DNA of 8,086 nucleotides from Bacteroidia bacterium (GTDB taxonomy: Bacteria; Bacteroidota; Bacteroidia; Bacteroidales; UBA12481), in assembly GCA_026391235.1 (NCBI GenBank), contig JAPLDV010000506.1, forward strand, positions 1-8,086. Direction: 5' to 3'. Numbering within the stretch: position 1 is the stretch's first letter; each line of letters begins with the position of its first letter. Shown piece by piece: positions 6,523-8,086 of the stretch. The notes below the pieces were generated by a model that worked only from the letters and a program-made list of their open reading frames with translations, was not told the DNA's origin and searched no databases. The position numbers were made by a program, and so were the translations under genes.

Positions 6523-6915
6523 ATGATGGAACTGATACCCAGAATAGAGATCGCCAATCAGATCAGTGACTTGCTTTATGCGATCCAGGTGTATGGACCT
6601 TCGATGAATTTCGAAACCTTTAATCCCGATTATCCATTCATAAAGTGGGCCACTGTTGAGGTTCCTGATTTTGACAGCATCCCGGAGGGAATGAAACCCT
6701 TTACCCTGCCCGGGGGACTTTATGCCGTTTTTATCCATAAAGGGACCGGTGCTGAAGCCTCCAAAACCTTCGGATACATATTTGGAACCTGGCTGCCCGC
6801 ATCGGAATACATTGCCGACCAAAGGCCCCATTTCGAGATATTGGGAGAAAAATATAAACGCAATGATCCCTCTTCCGAAGAGGAGGTATGGATACCAATT
6901 AAACACAAGATCTGA
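6523..6915 (+). CDS. GyrI-like / AraC effector-binding-domain protein
   Basis: A 130-residue stand-alone small-molecule-binding domain of the GyrI-like (AraC effector-binding) superfamily. The family signature is in the second half: LPGGLYAVFIHKGT (62-75), GYIFGTWLPASEY (84-96), RPHFEIL (101-107), with E105 the usual ligand-pocket glutamate, and EEEVWIPIK (119-127). No DNA-binding domain is present. Family members include E. coli GyrI (SbmC), a gyrase inhibitor that protects cells from some gyrase poisons, and multidrug-binding sensor domains of regulators such as BmrR and Rob. The gene starts 3 bases after the pentapeptide-repeat stop, in the same reading frame, and its TGA shares its last base with the ATG of the next gene, so it is probably co-translated. 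ATG 6526 is an equally possible start. The ligand is unknown. Confidence 0.88.
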   Translation: MMELIPRIEIANQISDLLYAIQVYGPSMNFETFNPDYPFIKWATVEVPDFDSIPEGMKPFTLPGGLYAVFIHKGTGAEASKTFGYIFGTWLPASEYIADQRPHFEILGEKYKRNDPSSEEEVWIPIKHKI

Positions 6916-7274
6916 TGAACATAGAAATCACCACGATCAATGGGAAAGCCATATCCGAAATAATTTCAGACCGGGTGGTTATTCACACTGCGCAGGATGC
7001 GCTGAACATCATGGCGGACTCTGCTTATCAGGGAGCCTCAAGAATCATCATGCATGAGAAAGATATCAATCCTGATTTTTTCGATTTAAAGACCCGGCTC
7101 GCCGGAGATATCCTGCAGAAATTCTCCAACTATCGTGCCCGCCTGGCGATTGTCGGAGATTTCTCGAAATATTCCAGTAAAAGCTTGAAGGATTTCATTT
7201 TTGAAAGCAACAAGCAAGGACAAATCAATTTTGTTAATACCATTGAAGAAGCAAAAGAAAGGTTATCCAGATGA
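6915..7274 (+). CDS. DUF4180 domain protein
   Basis: A 119-residue cytoplasmic protein that matches the DUF4180 pattern along its whole length: TAQDALNIM (25-33), RIIMHEKDINPDFFDLKT (43-60), AGDILQKFSNYRARLAIVGD (63-82), SSKSLKDFIFESNK (87-100) and a closing NFVNTIEEAKERL. DUF4180 is a domain of unknown function often seen in small proteins of Bacteroidota and Firmicutes. Its ATG overlaps the stop of the GyrI-like gene (TGATG), which implies translational coupling. No catalytic motif is evident. Its place in a pentapeptide-repeat and GyrI-like block suggests a shared stress or drug response, which is inference. Confidence 0.88.
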   Translation: MNIEITTINGKAISEIISDRVVIHTAQDALNIMADSAYQGASRIIMHEKDINPDFFDLKTRLAGDILQKFSNYRARLAIVGDFSKYSSKSLKDFIFESNKQGQINFVNTIEEAKERLSR

Positions 7275-7313
7275 CTCACAAATATTCTTAGCTAAACGCA
7301 CATTACCAGAACG

Positions 7314-7532
7314 ATGAAAAAGCTGTTTTTCATTTTACTTTGCTGCCTAAAAATCAGTTCGTTCGCTCAGGAAAAGATCGTTGTACACGCCGTCACCGAC
7401 CTGGTACATGAATTCACCTTTTATGCCGATCACCGGTTTCACAGCCAATACCTGCCCGGCCAAAAGGGCGAAACCGACTGGTGCAACCTCTATGTTCTTT
7501 TACGATCGGTGCAGATGACTGTGTATTCCTGA
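7314..7532 (+). CDS. short secreted protein, probably a truncated gene remnant
   Basis: A 72-residue ORF. MKKLFFILLCCLKISSFAQ is a good signal peptide with cleavage expected after FA or AQ, so it would be exported. The remainder (EKIVVHAVTDLVHEFTFYAD, then QYLPGQKGETDWCNLYVL) reads like the beginning of a larger secreted protein. It then ends in an unconvincing tail (LRSVQMTVYS). In another frame the same bases (about 7496-7549) read SFTIGADDCVFLSYKRK and stop at TAA, which looks more natural and suggests a frameshift or internal deletion joining the two ends of a gene. I do not recognise the family. It lies 39 bases after the DUF4180 gene and 63 bases before the next lipoprotein gene. Confidence 0.5.
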   Translation: MKKLFFILLCCLKISSFAQEKIVVHAVTDLVHEFTFYADHRFHSQYLPGQKGETDWCNLYVLLRSVQMTVYS

Positions 7533-7595
7533 GTTACAAAAGGAAATAAACACAACAGAAAACAACGGATGAATTAGAACCACAAAACAATTTGA

Positions 7596-8086
7596 ATGAA
7601 AAAACTAATCGTAGCGGCCGTTTCGGTCATTCTGGCGGCTGCAATCCTTGCAGCATGCAAACTGATATCTCCCGGGAATGCGGTGGTGGTTTACCCTCAG
7701 GAGGCCGGACCGCTGGAGGAGTTCGCGGCCAGGGAGTTGCAGAGATATCTCTACTTGCGGACCGGTATCCTTGCCGATCTGGTCCGGAGCGATTCCGCGC
7801 CCGCGGAATACGGCCACTGTTTCATCCTGGGAAACAAGAACCGGAAGCTGTTCCGTGGCCTGGCAGATTCAGCCGATATTGGGAGGTATTCGGAGAACCT
7901 GGGAGAGGACGGTTTTTTTATCAAATCCTATACCACACCGCATGGAAGACAGCATGTGATTGCCGGCGGCGACGAAAGGGGCACCCTCTACGGTGCATAC
8001 CGGTTGCTGGAAAGCACGGGTTTGAGGTATGGCATCGACGGCGATGTTTTGCCGGATGAGAAGTTCGATCCGGATCTGCTCTCACT
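7596..8086 (+). CDS. lipoprotein with GH67/GH20-type N-terminal domain, carbohydrate-active enzyme (partial)
   Basis: The frame from ATG at 7596 stays open to the right edge (163 codons plus two bases), so the C-terminus is missing. MKKLIVAAVSVILAAAILAAC is a lipoprotein signal peptide with lipobox L18-A-A-C21. Residues about 28-150 show the layout of the N-terminal domain found before the barrel in alpha-glucuronidases (GH67) and hexosaminidase-type enzymes (GH20, GH84): VVVYPQEAGPLEEFAARELQ (30-49), HCFILGNKN (74-82), EDGFFIKSY (104-112) and VIAGGDERGTLYGAYRLLES (121-140), the last being the strongest signature (a GGD/N-RGT-YG turn followed by a helix). The catalytic domain lies outside, so the enzyme family cannot be fixed; GH67, GH115 or an uncharacterised relative are possible. 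It continues the glycan-degradation theme of this region. Confidence 0.82.
   Translation, partial: MKKLIVAAVSVILAAAILAACKLISPGNAVVVYPQEAGPLEEFAARELQRYLYLRTGILADLVRSDSAPAEYGHCFILGNKNRKLFRGLADSADIGRYSENLGEDGFFIKSYTTPHGRQHVIAGGDERGTLYGAYRLLESTGLRYGIDGDVLPDEKFDPDLLS

Noticed and set aside
7592..8059. ORF from TTG at 7592 in the frame offset from the lipoprotein gene
   Set aside because: It overlaps the frame starting ATG 7596, which has a lipobox and domain signature; the TTG frame gives a G/R/C-rich product typical of a shadow frame.

Overview
The window looks like a piece of a Bacteroidota chromosome, most likely a carbohydrate-degrading Bacteroidales-type organism. The signs are signal peptides ending in ...GQ or ...AQ, MKK-type lipoprotein starts with SGC and AAC lipoboxes, start codons without clear Shine-Dalgarno sequences, and a run of secreted glycoside-hydrolase-like proteins. 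Genus cannot be read from the sequence alone.

Layout. Bases 1-748 (minus strand) hold the N-terminal part of a secreted protein with a TIG/IPT-like beta-sandwich; its C-terminus lies beyond the left edge. A 331-base AT-rich divergent intergenic region follows. On the plus strand come a clan GH-A (TIM-barrel) glycosidase (1080-2561), a 460-base gap with protein-like fragments on the minus strand, a divergent GH29 (alpha-L-fucosidase-like) protein (3022-4278), a short gap made almost entirely of simple repeats (4296-4433, including twelve 7-base units that run up to the next start codon), and a lipoprotein of the DUF2961/GH172 family (4434-5930).

Next is a compact block of three small cytoplasmic-type genes: a pentapeptide-repeat protein (5944-6519), a GyrI-like effector-binding-domain protein (6523-6915) and a DUF4180 protein (6915-7274), spaced 3 bases apart and then overlapping by one base. 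After it come a short secreted ORF that looks like a truncated remnant (7314-7532) and the start of another lipoprotein with a GH67/GH20-type N-terminal domain (7596 to the right edge).

How the genes may work together. The secreted enzymes look like part of a glycan-degradation neighbourhood acting in the periplasm or at the cell surface on a complex, possibly fucose- and furanose-containing polysaccharide; no SusC/SusD pair, transporter or regulator is visible here. The three small genes are a different kind of unit. Pentapeptide-repeat proteins (Qnr, MfpA, McbG) and GyrI/SbmC-type proteins are both known from work on DNA gyrase, so their tight linkage to each other and to a DUF4180 protein is the most interesting functional association in the window. 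The real genes at both edges (1-748 minus and 7596-8086 plus) run off the window.
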